Shown: one piece after another, positions 39,076 to 49,512 of the stretch
Numbering within the stretch: the first letter of the stretch is position 1
How the letters are laid out: each line of letters opens with the position of its first letter
Assembly: GCA_048213135.1 (NCBI GenBank)
Contig: PS015015.1
Location: forward strand, 158,925-222,924
Length of the DNA: 64,000 bases
Reading direction: 5' to 3'
Source of the DNA: Reclinomonas americana ATCC 50394
Lineage: Eukaryota > Jakobida > Jakobea > Jakobida
Translations under genes and position numbers: made by a program
The notes under the pieces: generated by a model
Seen by the model: the letters and a program-made list of their open reading frames with translations, nothing else
Told to the model about the DNA's origin: nothing
Database searches by the model: none

Positions 39076-42000
39076 ATGGGCGATGCTGTGCTGCTGAATG
39101 GGCCACATGGCGACCTCTTTCGGTACTCTCACATACAGAGAAGACGCGCGCTCTCTCTCTTGCACACGCTCACTTCCTTTCAGGTCCACACATGAACTGG
39201 AAAAGCAACTGGCCACACTGTGTCGCACACATCGCGGCTCCTATGTCTCCCGCGAGGCCACTGCCATTCGCGAGAGGTGTGTGTGTGTGTGTCTCTTTTT
39301 GACTCTCTTGCCAGTGCTGATTTGTGTCGCAGCATTCGCGGGAATTATGAAATGATCATCTGTGAGGACCACGAGTTGGCCTACCAACGCGACTTGGTCG
39401 TCAACCTGTGGCGTTTGGTGTATTACAAGCCCATTGAGGAGTTCCGCCGTCGCTTCAAAGAGGTGTCATTTTGCCCGCCTTTTTTTCCTCTCTCCTTTTC
39501 CTCTCTGACACTATCGACAAGGTGACAACGGCGGATCAGAAGGGGCAGCTCACACTGGAGTTCATGGCGTTTCTCGACGAGGCCAAGGCCTTCTTCATGC
39601 TCCTGGTGCAAAAGTTGGAGCTGCAGGCCAAGAGTTGCGCTGTTCGTTGAGCATTATTTCAACCGCGTGTGTTCTCATTGTGTGTGTTTGCCGCCAGCGC
39701 TGAGCAATCGGGAAAAGCCGCACGTGTACTTTGTCGTGCACAAGTGCTTGGTGTTCCTCGGAGACTTGGAGCGGTACAAGCAGAATTACTCGGCCGAGGT
39801 GGAGAAGGACTGGCGTGAGGCCACGCACTGTTACCTGCGTGCGCATGCCATGGCTCCGTGCAGTGGTGCGTTTGCAACTGGGTTGGAGCGTGCGTGGCCG
39901 GCGACAGTGCTGACGTGTGTGTGTGTGGCGGTGCAGGGAGTCCGCAGAACCAGCTCGCCGTGTTGGCGACCTACCGCAACGACGACTTGGAGGCTATTTA
40001 TCGCTACTTTCGCGCTCTGATGGTGGAGAAGCCGTTTCTCAACGCGCGAGAGAACCTGCTGACGCTGTTTGAGAAGAACCGCTTGCGCCTGCTCGAGTTG
40101 GAAGCGTTGCTGACCCCGAAACGCAAGGTGGCGTGGTGGCAGTGAAGCACATTTGTTCTTCTCATTCTCATCCGCTCGCTGTCGCAGGATCGACGCTCCA
40201 AGCAGCAGCCGCGTCGAGGCGCAGGTGCGCCGTCGCTATCGGCTTCGGGTGGGTCATCGTCGTCGGCATCATCGTCGCTGCGCGATTCACTGTCCGGATC
40301 GTCGTCGGCCACTCCTGGCGGGCCGTCGTCGACTCCTGGAGGCGACACCCACGCCGGCTCCTCGTCCGCATCGCTCTCGTCGCCGTCGGCCGAGGACTTC
40401 CGCTTGTTCATCACACGCTTCATTCGTTGCCACGGCGTCCTGTTCACCAAGACGAGCGCCGAGACGTTCCACGACGTGGAGCAACAGGCCATGCGTGCAC
40501 TGACGGCGTTCATGAAGGCCAACTCGTTGGAGGGCGACCTGTTCACCATGCTGGTGCTGATGAATGCATTCTCGGTGCACAATCTCGACTATGCTCCCGG
40601 TGAGTCGCGGAGTGGAGGAGCGGCTGTGAACGAACGTACTCGGTCTCATCTCAGTACAGAGCACTACACGATGACGGATGTGGATCGGCGCAAGAAGAAT
40701 GACCTGACCGAGTACGCGTTGGTTCTGTTCTACGATACGCTGCGCAAGGTGAGTGCGCAGAGCATCCCGTCATCGGTTCGAACGCTGCGCTCACGTGGTA
40801 GTGGCGATGCAGGCGTTTGAGAACATCTTCTTTGCCAATGTCACCACATTCCTGGTCGGTGCGATGTTGGGAACTGCCTGGTTGGCGCAACACTTGACCT
40901 CGGCTCTAGCCGACTTGCCGCCTCGGGAGAAGGAGGTTCGTGACACTCGTGGGGTGTTTTTTCCGTTTGTGTGCATGACAAGGGTGTGTTTGTGCGTGAT
41001 GCAGGCGCGTGCGCGTAAATCGCTGTGGATGTGCATCGCCAAGGCGCTCTCTGTGTTGCACTCGCGGCACCCACATCTGACAGTCTTGGCGGAGGGTGCG
41101 CTCTGCTTGTTGATTCGTCGCGAGCCGACACACTCGCACATGCTCACCATTTCCACTTTCCACAGAATCCGGCCTCTTCGTGGCCGGTCCCGAGGACTAC
41201 GATCTGCAAGGCTGCACTCCGTTTCGCGCCCTCGTCGGCGACGCCGGTGTGTGTGTGTCTCCCCACTGTCTACCTACCTGTCGTTTTGCTGAAACGCATG
41301 TGTGTCAAAACGCAGATGTTGCCGGAGCCAAGGACGGTGAAGACGATGAACGCCTGCAGCATCGGCGGCGGCGAGTGGTGGCGGTTTCGGATGCCAATGA
41401 AGACGAGGAGGACGAATTGGAGATGGCGCGCCTGGCGCGACTGTGGAAGTACGCCACAGAGGTGGCCGAGGAGCACCCGGTGAGTGTCTCTCTCTCACAA
41501 TGGCTTCACCTATCCACTCACACGCATACGCACGCAGGACTTTGCCGAGGAGGCTGCGGCTCGTGGCGTTCCTCTCGGCCGTGGTCACATTGGCACCGTG
41601 TCGGCCGCCATGCCACCCCCCCAACCGGTCGTGCGCATGGCCAATGGACATGCTGGTCCCTCTGTGGCGGCTGCTCGGCCAGCACCGTCGCCAATGGTGC
41701 ACGACGCCGACGACAGTGAAGCCATGATGGTTGATGTCGCGGCTCACCGCCCTGCCGACGCCGGTACGTCACCCACCACTGTGCGCCTGTCAAGTATATT
41801 TTCATTCATCTTTGTGTTGTGCAGACATGAGCTCTCTTCCTGCTGCTGCTGCTGCTGCTGCCGCCGCTGGGGGCGCATCCAGCTTCACGCACGCCGATGA
41901 CGATGACGACTACCTTCACAGTCACCAGGTCAGTGCTGCTGCTGGCGCGCCGTCGTCCAGTCTGCGCGCACGCCGTCCGATTGACAGCGACGACGAGGAC

Positions 42001-42986
42001 GAAATGATTGTCTTCGATCCGCAAAAGTTCACGGCTCCTCCACGCGCAGTCGCGCCTTCGAGTTCGATTGGAGGTGCGACGTGCTTGGTGTTGTTATGTC
42101 ACAGCGTGATGGGGCTGCGACTGAACTCTCTTGGCAAACTTCGCAGGCCACCAGCAGGCATTGTTTTCAGCCGAGGACCGCGTGGTGTCGGAGCGCGAGC
42201 GCACCTCGGTTGCCGGTGATTTGTATCGCGGACAAGTCGTTGGCACGTCTGCGCTGCCTTCTGCCGCGGTGCCGACCTCCATCCCCTCCATGCCCGCTTC
42301 CAGCTGGTCATCGTACCAACAGTTCAATCCGATGGGTGGCATCGGCGGCGGTGGTGGTGGTGGTGGTGGTGGCGCCGGCGGTAGTGGTGTTGGCAGTGGG
42401 ATGGGTGCCGGTGGCGTGGGTTCTGGATTCCTCGGAGGCCCCATGTCTGGCTTTGCAAGCGCCATGGGTGGCGCGGGTGGCATGTCTGGCGCCGGTGCCT
42501 TTGGTATGGGCGCACCGTCGGCCGGTGACATGTTCCGTGGTGGATCATCGTCCTTTTTCGGTGGAGCGCAACCGTCGCCTGCCGTTGCGTACGGCAACAT
42601 GGCGCCGGCACACGCTTCCAACACGGATGGGTGCGTTTCCTGCAACTACAGAGATAACAGAGGTGGTTCTCACAAGTGCACTGCTGTAATGCGCGCAGCG
42701 TTGGACCCACTCCCATGTCGTGGATGTACGACACTGCTCTGCTGCCACCGCGCCCGCCGTCTGCACCGTTGGCTCCAGTTCCCAACTTTTCTGCGTACCC
42801 GATGCCGCCGGTGAGAGACGCAGTGTGCGCTTATGTCAGTGTCGTCCGCCTCCCTCACGCCTGCCGTGTTAGCAGCCGATGGGTGGCATGCCGTTTGGTG
42901 CGGCCCCAATGCCCTCTGCGCCGGGACCGCTGGGCAGTCCGTTTGTGTTCCCGAATCCAACGGGGACTGGCGGTGGTGGTGTCTGA
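39076..42986 (+). CDS. SMG7/EST1-like nonsense-mediated decay factor
   Basis: This protein has the EST1/SMG7 fold that binds phosphorylated UPF1. The N-terminal helical 14-3-3-like part includes ELEKQLATLCRTHRGSYVS, YQRDLVVNLWRLVYYKP and IEEFRRRF. Next are KCLVFLGDLERYKQNYSAE, WREATHCYLRAHAMAPCSG, NQLAVLATYRNDDLEAIY, and YFRALMVEKPFLNARENL with LTLFEKNR. The Est1 helical-hairpin domain continues after a Ser-rich insert (FRLFITRFIRCHGVLFTKTS, YALVLFYDTLRK) to AGPEDYDLQGCTPFRAL. That motif is the conserved point at which SMG7-type proteins change to the C-terminal tail. The tail is acidic, then Gly/Met/Pro-rich with poly-Ala and poly-Gly runs, ending GTGGGGV at 42984-42986. No PIN nuclease domain follows, which favours SMG7 over SMG6 or SMG5. 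About 15 short introns are inferred. Confidence 0.85.
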
Positions 42987-43437
42987 GTGCGAGTATTCGC
43001 GCGTGAGTGTCTGTGTTCGGATGAGTGAGAGAGACGTGCGACCTCAGTGTCGCCTGTGGAGTCTTGCCAATGCGTGCAAGTGATCGCGGCGCCCCGTTCT
43101 GTGGCAGCGTGTGCAGATCCTCCTTTCGTCTTCTCCTTCCACCTCTGCATCCGACCCCCATCTGCGTCAATGACGTGGACGGTGGACGTGCGATGCTTGA
43201 GCAATAGAAAACAAGGGAAAAAACTCCCCACTGGTGTGATATTCGCCAGCTGGGTCACCCCGCGGTTGTAAGATATCGTGTGTGGTGCATCATACTATCT
43301 ATGTGTTATATATCCCTTCTTTCACTCTTTTTTTTTCCCTCCCAATTGTCTTTTCTATTCATTCTATATGCCCTTCTATCGTGCTGCCACTGCTCGCTTC
43401 CCTGTGAGCGAAGCGCGAGACGTAGTGTACGCCACTA
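42987..43437. other. Spacer after the SMG7-like gene, up to a gap
   Basis: No gene is recognised in this 451-bp stretch. It should contain the SMG7-like 3' end. The part next to the gap may be the 3' untranslated region or last intron of the beta-COP gene on the other strand, whose C-terminal ~130 residues are missing. Confidence 0.45.
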
Positions 43438-43596
43438 NNNNNNNNNNNNNNNNNNNNNNNNNNNNNNNNNNNNNNNNNNNNNNNNNNNNNNNNNNNNNNN
43501 NNNNNNNNNNNNNNNNNNNNNNNNNNNNNNNNNNNNNNNNNNNNNNNNNNNNNNNNNNNNNNNNNNNNNNNNNNNNNNNNNNNNNNNNNNNNNNNN
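43438..43596. other. Assembly gap hiding the beta-COP C-terminus
   Basis: A 159-N run follows HIEIPIAP of beta-COP. The family continues about 130 residues further, which needs more than 390 bp, so this gap is also undersized or the rest is intron-split. Confidence 0.8.
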
Positions 43597-46500
43597 TGGC
43601 GCAATCGGGATCTCAATGTGAATCTCGTTGAGGATGACCGTGTTGCGCTCGGTTCCGTAGCGACCCGTGTCGTACTCAATGGTGCCAAACACCACACTGG
43701 TCTCCGACGACGACACCTTCAAGTTGACCGACACCATCTGCTTGCCAAAGCCGGCAATGGTGTAACTCTGTGGCCGGTCCATGATCTTCAGATCGCCCAC
43801 CGTGTTCAACTCGACCGTCAGGTTCTGCAGCGTCTCGTTGGTCTGGTTGACCACCAACACCTGGAGCACGACAGGGGTGATCGGATGAGCACAAAAAGGG
43901 AAAGAAGGGAGAGCACACACGCACAGCACCTCCAGTGACACGTCGTACTCGCGCACAGTGACACAGGCCTCGGCATAGACAGGATCCGAGAAGCCCGTCA
44001 ACTGGGTGATGCGACCCAACCGATCAGTGAACTCGCTTGTCCGGTCACCGGCCTTGGCCTTTGTCATGTCTGCACGCAAACGTGAGACACGTAAAGCAAG
44101 TCGGGTTCAGAGATGCGCCATCAACACACCTTCTTCCTCATCCTCAACGTCCAACACACCCACATCCGCCTTGAGCTGGCGGAAGGCAATGACCTTGTCA
44201 GCAGGTGTGCCGACAGTGCTGTGAGAGTGCGGCGCGCGTCAGTCGGGAATGCAGAGGAGTGGAGAGCAACAACGGAAACACGGGTACGTACGTCTCGTCC
44301 TCCTTTTTGCCCTTCAGCGCCTGTTCCTCGCGCTCCTCTCGCGCGTGCAACCGCTCGTACATCAGATCCAGACCATGCATCGAGCCGTCGGTAATGATGC
44401 CTCTGCAACAGGGAAAAGAAAAGTGATGTGATGAAAACAGAATAGCGCGACGCTCAGGGCCTGGGAGGCAGTACGCACGCGACATCGGCGTCGTTCGGGT
44501 TCGCCAACATGCGCAGGCATCGGTACAAGTGGTCACGCGGATCCTCGTCCATCCTCTCCGGCACCAGCGACGAGTGGCCGAGGCGAATCATGGCGCTGAT
44601 GTACAGCATGACCTCGGTCAGCAAGCCATTGCGAATCTCCTCCGACAAGCCAATCCTGTAGGCCTTGAGGACCAGCTTGGTCAGCGCACTGGCCACACAT
44701 ACACTGGTGTAGTAGTCGGCCTCCAGGAGGTACGCTGCGGTGTGATGAATGAGCACCACACGACATGCAGCAACAAGCGTGCGAGACGCAACTGCGCAGG
44801 GTCTTCACAACCGCAGCAGCCGCCGCGGCCGCCGACGCTTCCTTGTCCACTGGTGTGCTGTCGGTGGCATATGTGCCGTCGGCCAACACACGAGTCTTGC
44901 GCGTGGTGATGCTCGGTGCACTCGAGGTTGTCGTGTGTCCACTGTGTGTCGAGCTGGCGTCGTCGTCGCGAGCAGCCGGATCCACTTCGCTGGTGAACGG
45001 AATGGGCCCGAGAGACTGCTTGATGGTGGTCACCGCCGCCATAATGTCGTGGTGCTCGCTGCTGAATGCAGCCAAAATCCACACCACCACACGGAACACC
45101 TTGGCAGTGGTGATGCTCGGGAACACAACGTGCAGCTTTTGGAGGATCGAANNNNNNNNNNNNNNNNNNNNNNNNNNNNNNNNNNNNNNNNNNNNNNNNN
45201 NNNNNNNNNNNNNNNNNNNNNNNNNNNNNNNNNNNNNNNNNNNNNNNNNNNNNNNNNNNNNNNNNNNNNNNNNNNNNNNNNNNNNNNNNNNNNNNNNTCA
45301 CGCAGCTCCGGGAAGCGATGCATGATTTCGCTGCGCGGCAGAGGGAAGTGAGCGACGTGCTTTTTGTGTGTGCGTACACAGAAATAGAAACACACAGACA
45401 GACCGCACAAAAAGCGCCACATCCAGGGCGGATGGGCTCGTATCGCCCAAAAAGTCCATCAGCAAGTGCACCACGCTGTGTGCCAACTCTGGGAATCGCA
45501 CCGCGCAGCGGTGGATGGTGCGGATGATCATTCTCCGGTACTCGGCCGCCTGTCGCCCATTGCACATGAGACAGGGGAATGTGCACGAGAGAAAAGAAGT
45601 ATGTATGTGTGCACATGCACGCAACTCCATCAATGGCTTCCGTTTGTGCCTTGCTGACCTCTTTCTTCAGGAACACCATCACCTCTTCCACGTTGCGCGA
45701 CGACACCAAGTCGAGCGCCACGTTGATGACTTTCTCGCGGATTTCCACATTCGGGCTGCGTGATAAATGTGTGTGAGTGAGGAGAGCGAGTTGTCAAGAT
45801 GGAACGACGCCTGCTTTACCGACCTTGCCACACCGCGCAAAATGTCCATCACCAAGTCCTCCATGACGACGCTGAATCGCTTCTTCATGTCTTGAATGCG
45901 GTCGAGAACAATCAGCTTGACGTTGTTGTCCGAGTGCTGCGGCATGACAACACATAAGCAACCAACATGTGAACAAGCAAAAAGGGGAGGCCGAAACTGT
46001 GGCCAACAACTGGCACAGAGTGGAGGCAGCAGCGCGGATTGAGGTCGGCGAGCGTGACATGGCCACCAGCGTAATGGCGGCCTGGTACACGACAGCATTC
46101 GACGGCGAGTTGAGCAAGTCAAACGTCATCTTCAAGTACCGTCCCTGTTCACGCGCTGGGTGTCAGCACCAACACAAAGGAAACCCACGACACACATATA
46201 TATAATCGCACACAAAACCTTGTCGGTGGGGTTGCTTCGGGCCAGCTTGCGCACGGCGTCGAGAACGACCAGCTGGAACTGCTCGCCGCCATTCTCCAGG
46301 TCAGAGATGCGCGAGCGCAGGTACTTGATCGCGCGGTCCTGCGCGCACTGGAACAGCATGATGAAAGCGTTGCGGCGGGCGCTGGCGTCGCTCTCACGAT
46401 CAGTGGACAGCGACTCCTCGGCCAGCTCGGCGGCCTCGGGGATCAGGTCGGGGTGTTGCCGGAAGATGGAGTACATGGCGAGCAGTGCATTCTTGCGCAC

Positions 46501-47346
46501 GTAGGCGTGGCGATGCGTCAGATTGATCTTGACCTCGGAGGCCAGCTCCTCTAGTAGCTCCACCTGGTCGACCTTGGAGAGGAAACGCAGCGTGGCGCCG
46601 CGCACGTACTCGTTGGGGTGGTTGAGATTCTTGCGAATGTGGTTGGAGACGAGAATGAGCTCAGGCAACAGCTTGCCATCCGCACTGGTCTTCCTGATCG
46701 ACTCCCAGTACAGCAGCAGAAGCTTCTGCAGCGTCTTGTCCTCCTGCATGATGAGCCACAAAAGAGTGAGCGCAAATTGGGTAACACGCATCAAGTTCAC
46801 GCGCGCACACACATGCACACCAAGGACAGCGTGGTCTCCACACTCACGACAGGCGTGTGGTGTGGAGAGAGGGGGAGGACAAGAGGAAGATGAAGAAGAA
46901 GAGAAAGACAGTGTGTGCGTGCGCGCGAAAAATGGCGCGCCCCCAAACACACGCACGCAGGCACGCACACTCACGCTCGTCGCCCACAGGTACACTGACG
47001 ACGCACACACGCACATACACATACACACGCGCACGTATCACACACACAAAAGCAAAAGCAAGGGACACACTCAAGATTTACACACACGTGTCAAGCTCTC
47101 TTGCCTCCCACCCTCCCTCTCTCGCTCTCATGCTACCCACTCAACTCGAGGCATGACGTTCTGGATGATGGGCATCAACAGCTGCTGCACCCGCTCGCCC
47201 TGCAGCAGCAGCGTCAGGATACGACGCATGGCCACCACTCGCTCAGCATCCGAGCCCGTCTCAATCGTCTTGCGCAGCTCCTGCGTCGATGGCGGGTCGG
47301 TGTCCCGCGGCAACAGCAGAGTGCATGCACCGTCGTAGAGTGCCAT
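43597..47346 (-). CDS. COPB1: Coatomer subunit beta (beta-COP)
   Basis: This is the beta subunit of the COPI coat for Golgi-to-ER and intra-Golgi transport. The start at 47346 gives MALYDGACTLLLPRDTDPPS. The next exons read QGERVQQLLMPIIQNVMPR, KTLQKLLLLYWESIRKTSAD, ELILVSNHIRKNLNHPNEYV and RGATLRFLSKVDQVELLEEL. HRHAYVRKNALLAMYSIFRQ and SDNNVKLIVLDRIQDMKKRF follow, the family's alpha-solenoid blocks in order. VALDLVSSRNVEEVMVFLKK and MIIRTIHRCAVRFPELAHSV come next. Middle exons are lost in the gap 45152-45297. The appendage region has LGRITQLTGFSDPVYAEA and LVVNQTNETLQNLTVELNTV, but the final part is lost in the gap at 43596. It runs head to head with the pseudouridine synthase, with very little space between. 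Confidence 0.95.
45152..45297. other. Assembly gap inside beta-COP coding region
   Basis: A 146-N run lies between SEIMHRFPELR-type sequence on the right and EDPPKAARCV/ILQKLHVVFPSITTA-type sequence on the left. It removes one or two exons of the alpha-solenoid. Confidence 0.9.
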
Positions 47347-47441
47347 ATCTCCACAGCACACAGCGCAAACAGAAGACTAGACAGAGTGGGGTACAATTTA
47401 CTCGCGNNNNNNNNNNNNNNNNNNNNNNNNNNNNNNNNNNN

Positions 47442-48325
47442 GGGAGCAAGGTCACGCGGCACCTGGACGGCATGTTGCATGTGTTGTCGACGGGCGACGA
47501 GCGACCGCGACTCGTGCATCGACTCGACAAAGACGCCAGTGGGTGCATTGTGGTGGCGCGCAGTCGCGAGGCGGCGGCGTACCTTGCGCGGTGGTTCACG
47601 TACACACGGCCCGATGCGGCCACCATTCTCAACAACCGCGACGCCACCGATTCACTCTTTTCGGTGGTGCGTCGGGGCTCCTATCGCCGAGTGCCGGTGG
47701 ACGAGGCCGCCTCGCTGCTGTACATCAAGAAGCGCTACTGGGCGTTTGTGAGTGGCGCACCCGAGGTGTCGGAGGGGAGAATACGAGCGCCGTTGCAGAA
47801 GGGTGTGTGTGTGTGTGTCGGTAGCAGTGTGAGCAACGTGAGCGACGATGAGTTGACTCTTATTATCACACAGTGGCCACGACCGATGGAGGCCGCGGTG
47901 GTGAGCAAATGATGGTGGTGTCGGAGGACGCCGGTCAGTTTGCCGTCAGCGAGTATCGCGTGATGGACCGGGCGGGGAAGCAGGTGTGTTGGCGATGGAC
48001 AAGGGGGGAAAAGGATGAAATGGAAAGGCTCATCGGGCTGCGTCAGGGCGCCTGGCTTGAATTGTCGCCACTCACCGGGCGCACGCACCAACTGAGAGTC
48101 CACACGGCGTCGGTGCTGCGGTGCCCGATTGTCGGCGATCACAAGTACGGTCTCGGAGTGCCGCCAGGGCTGCGCGAAGCCTGTCCGCAGCCGATCCTGC
48201 AACTGCATTCGCGCCAGATCATCCTGCCGTACCGCAACGCAGCCGGTGAGTTCCTGTGCGTGACGGCACCGTTGCCGCAGCACATGCGCCACACCTGGAA
48301 GTACTTTGGGTTTGAGCTAGATTAA
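47442..48325 (+). CDS. RluA-family pseudouridine synthase (RPUSD-like), 5' end missing
   Basis: This RNA pseudouridine synthase is of the RluA/RPUSD type, probably mitochondrial or nuclear. Coding appears right after the 35-N gap 47407-47441 as GSKVTRHLDGMLHVLSTG, then RPRLVHRLDKDASGCIVVAR. The HRLDKDASG block holds the catalytic Asp. KKRYWAFVSGAP follows. One intron (GTGTGTG to CACACAG) leads to VATTDGGRGGEQMMVVSED. Then come LELSPLTGRTHQLRVH and CPIVGDHKYG, both family signatures. It ends HTWKYFGFELD at 48325. The N-terminal 60-100 residues are not visible. The gap is nominally 35 bp and the beta-COP start is at 47346, so the real gap must be longer or the protein is unusually short. Confidence 0.88.
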
Positions 48326-48375
48326 AAGTCATGATGCATTCGTCACACACTTGTTGAAAACTGGGTGCTGCAGTC

Positions 48376-48447
48376 GGCCGTTTGGTCTAGTGGTATGATT
48401 CGCCGTTCGGGTCGGTGAGGTCCTGGGTTCAATTCCCAGAACGGCCC
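48376..48447 (+). tRNA. tRNA-Pro (anticodon CGG)
   Basis: This 72-nt gene folds as a cloverleaf. The acceptor GGCCGTT pairs with AACGGCC. The D arm contains GGTCTAGTGGTATGA. The anticodon stem CGCCG/CGGTG encloses loop TTCGGGT (anticodon CGG). The T arm is CTGGG-TTCAATT-CCCAG. The sequence is close to standard eukaryotic tRNA-Pro. T runs follow at 48451 and 48462, as expected for Pol III termination. An identical copy lies inverted at 48862-48933. Confidence 0.95.
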
Positions 48448-48450
48448 TGC

Positions 48451-48468
48451 TTTTTTTGCGCTTTTTTT
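48451..48468 (+). terminator. Pol III T-run terminators
   Basis: TTTTTTT occurs at 48451-48457, and a second T7 run follows GCGC shortly after. Both lie just downstream of the tRNA-Pro gene. The mirror copy follows the minus-strand tRNA (T runs complementary to about 48841-48855). Confidence 0.8.
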
Positions 48469-48717
48469 ATTTCTCTGCGCTCGTCGTATATCACTCACTG
48501 CTCTGTACTGCATGTAACAAAGTCGCGAGAAACATGCAAAAAACAAATGCACGCGAAAGAGAAAGAGAAAAAACAAAAGATATCGAATGTTCGGATTCTT
48601 GTGCTTCCACTCTGCCTTCGTTTCCCTTCTTCACACACTTCTTCTCACTCTCTCATCACTACGTACCCTATGCATCCACCCTTGAATTCGACGAGAGGCA
48701 AAAAAGAGACGAGGAAA

Positions 48718-48937
48718 CAGAAGAAATCCGAACATCGATATTGTTTTCTTTCTCTTTCGCGTGCATTTTTTTGCATGTTTCTCGCGACTTTGTTGCATGC
48801 AGTACAGAGCAGTGAGCGATACGACGAGCGCAGAGGAATAAAAAAAGCGCAAAAAGAAAGAGGGCCGTTCTGGGAATTGAACCCAGGACCTCACCGACCC
48901 GAACGGCGAATCATACCACTAGACCAAACGGCCGACT
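48718..48937 (-). repeat. Right arm of the inverted repeat carrying tRNA-Pro
   Basis: Read on the minus strand this arm repeats the left one: tRNA, T runs, CTCTGCGCTCGTCGTAT, CACTGCTCTGTACTGCATG, ATATCGATGTTCGGATT. The tRNA portion is identical. The flank carries small indels and substitutions. About 112 bp of unrelated spacer (48606-48717) separates the arms. Confidence 0.9.
48862..48933 (-). tRNA. tRNA-Pro (anticodon CGG), inverted copy
   Basis: The 72-nt sequence is identical to the tRNA at 48376-48447 but on the opposite strand. Both genes are transcribed toward each other across the spacer. All stems, the CGG anticodon and downstream T runs are intact, so it should be functional. Confidence 0.95.
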
Positions 48938-49143
48938 CCAACTTCCGAACCTGCGCAGCGCCAACGTGCGTTGACGGGGCAGAGCTCAGTGTCTCTTGCT
49001 ATTGCTACGAGCACGACCAGCACTCGCAGACACCACGCACACTCAGCGATTGAAAGAGTAGCACATTGTACACCAAAACACGACATCCACACATTAATCT
49101 GTCCAATTGCTCGACACCAAACAACATTCACACATTCACACCC

Positions 49144-49477
49144 ATGCAGTCGCGCACGGCATTGGCAGTGGCCCTTGTTGTGGCCGCCCTTCTGGCGGTG
49201 CTCATCGGCAGCACGTCGACACTCGCCTCGCCGGCCTCCGCCAATCTCTTCATGAACGTGGGGTCGAGTGGCGAGACCGCGCTTCCGAAGGGAGTCGGTT
49301 CGTGGGAAGAGTTCCTCGAGAAGCTGCTGGAGCATGCTGAGGAGGTGAGGCGGGAAGGGAGGAGAATGGAGGGAGGGAGAAGGGAGAGGGAGAAGGGAGG
49401 GGGTGTGAGAAGGGGACAGGGGGTCTTCTTATTTGTGTCATGAAGCGCTCGGAGTGTGAATGTGTGATACACAGAGA

Positions 49478-49512
<35 letters not shown>

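Larger units (their letters stand above)
48372..48605 (+). repeat. Left arm of a long inverted repeat carrying tRNA-Pro
   Basis: The arm begins 4 bp before the tRNA and includes tRNA, T-run terminators and about 155 bp beyond. Its distal end reads AACATGCAAAAAAC, ATGCACGCGAAAGAGAAAGA and then ATATCGAATGTTCGGATT. Each block is found again, inverted and slightly altered, in the right arm. Confidence 0.9.

Noticed and set aside
48343-49053. Open reading frames of 77-212 codons over the tRNA region on both strands
   Set aside because: They read through tRNA-Pro genes and the inverted repeat; the composition is not protein-like and the matching frames arise from the duplication.
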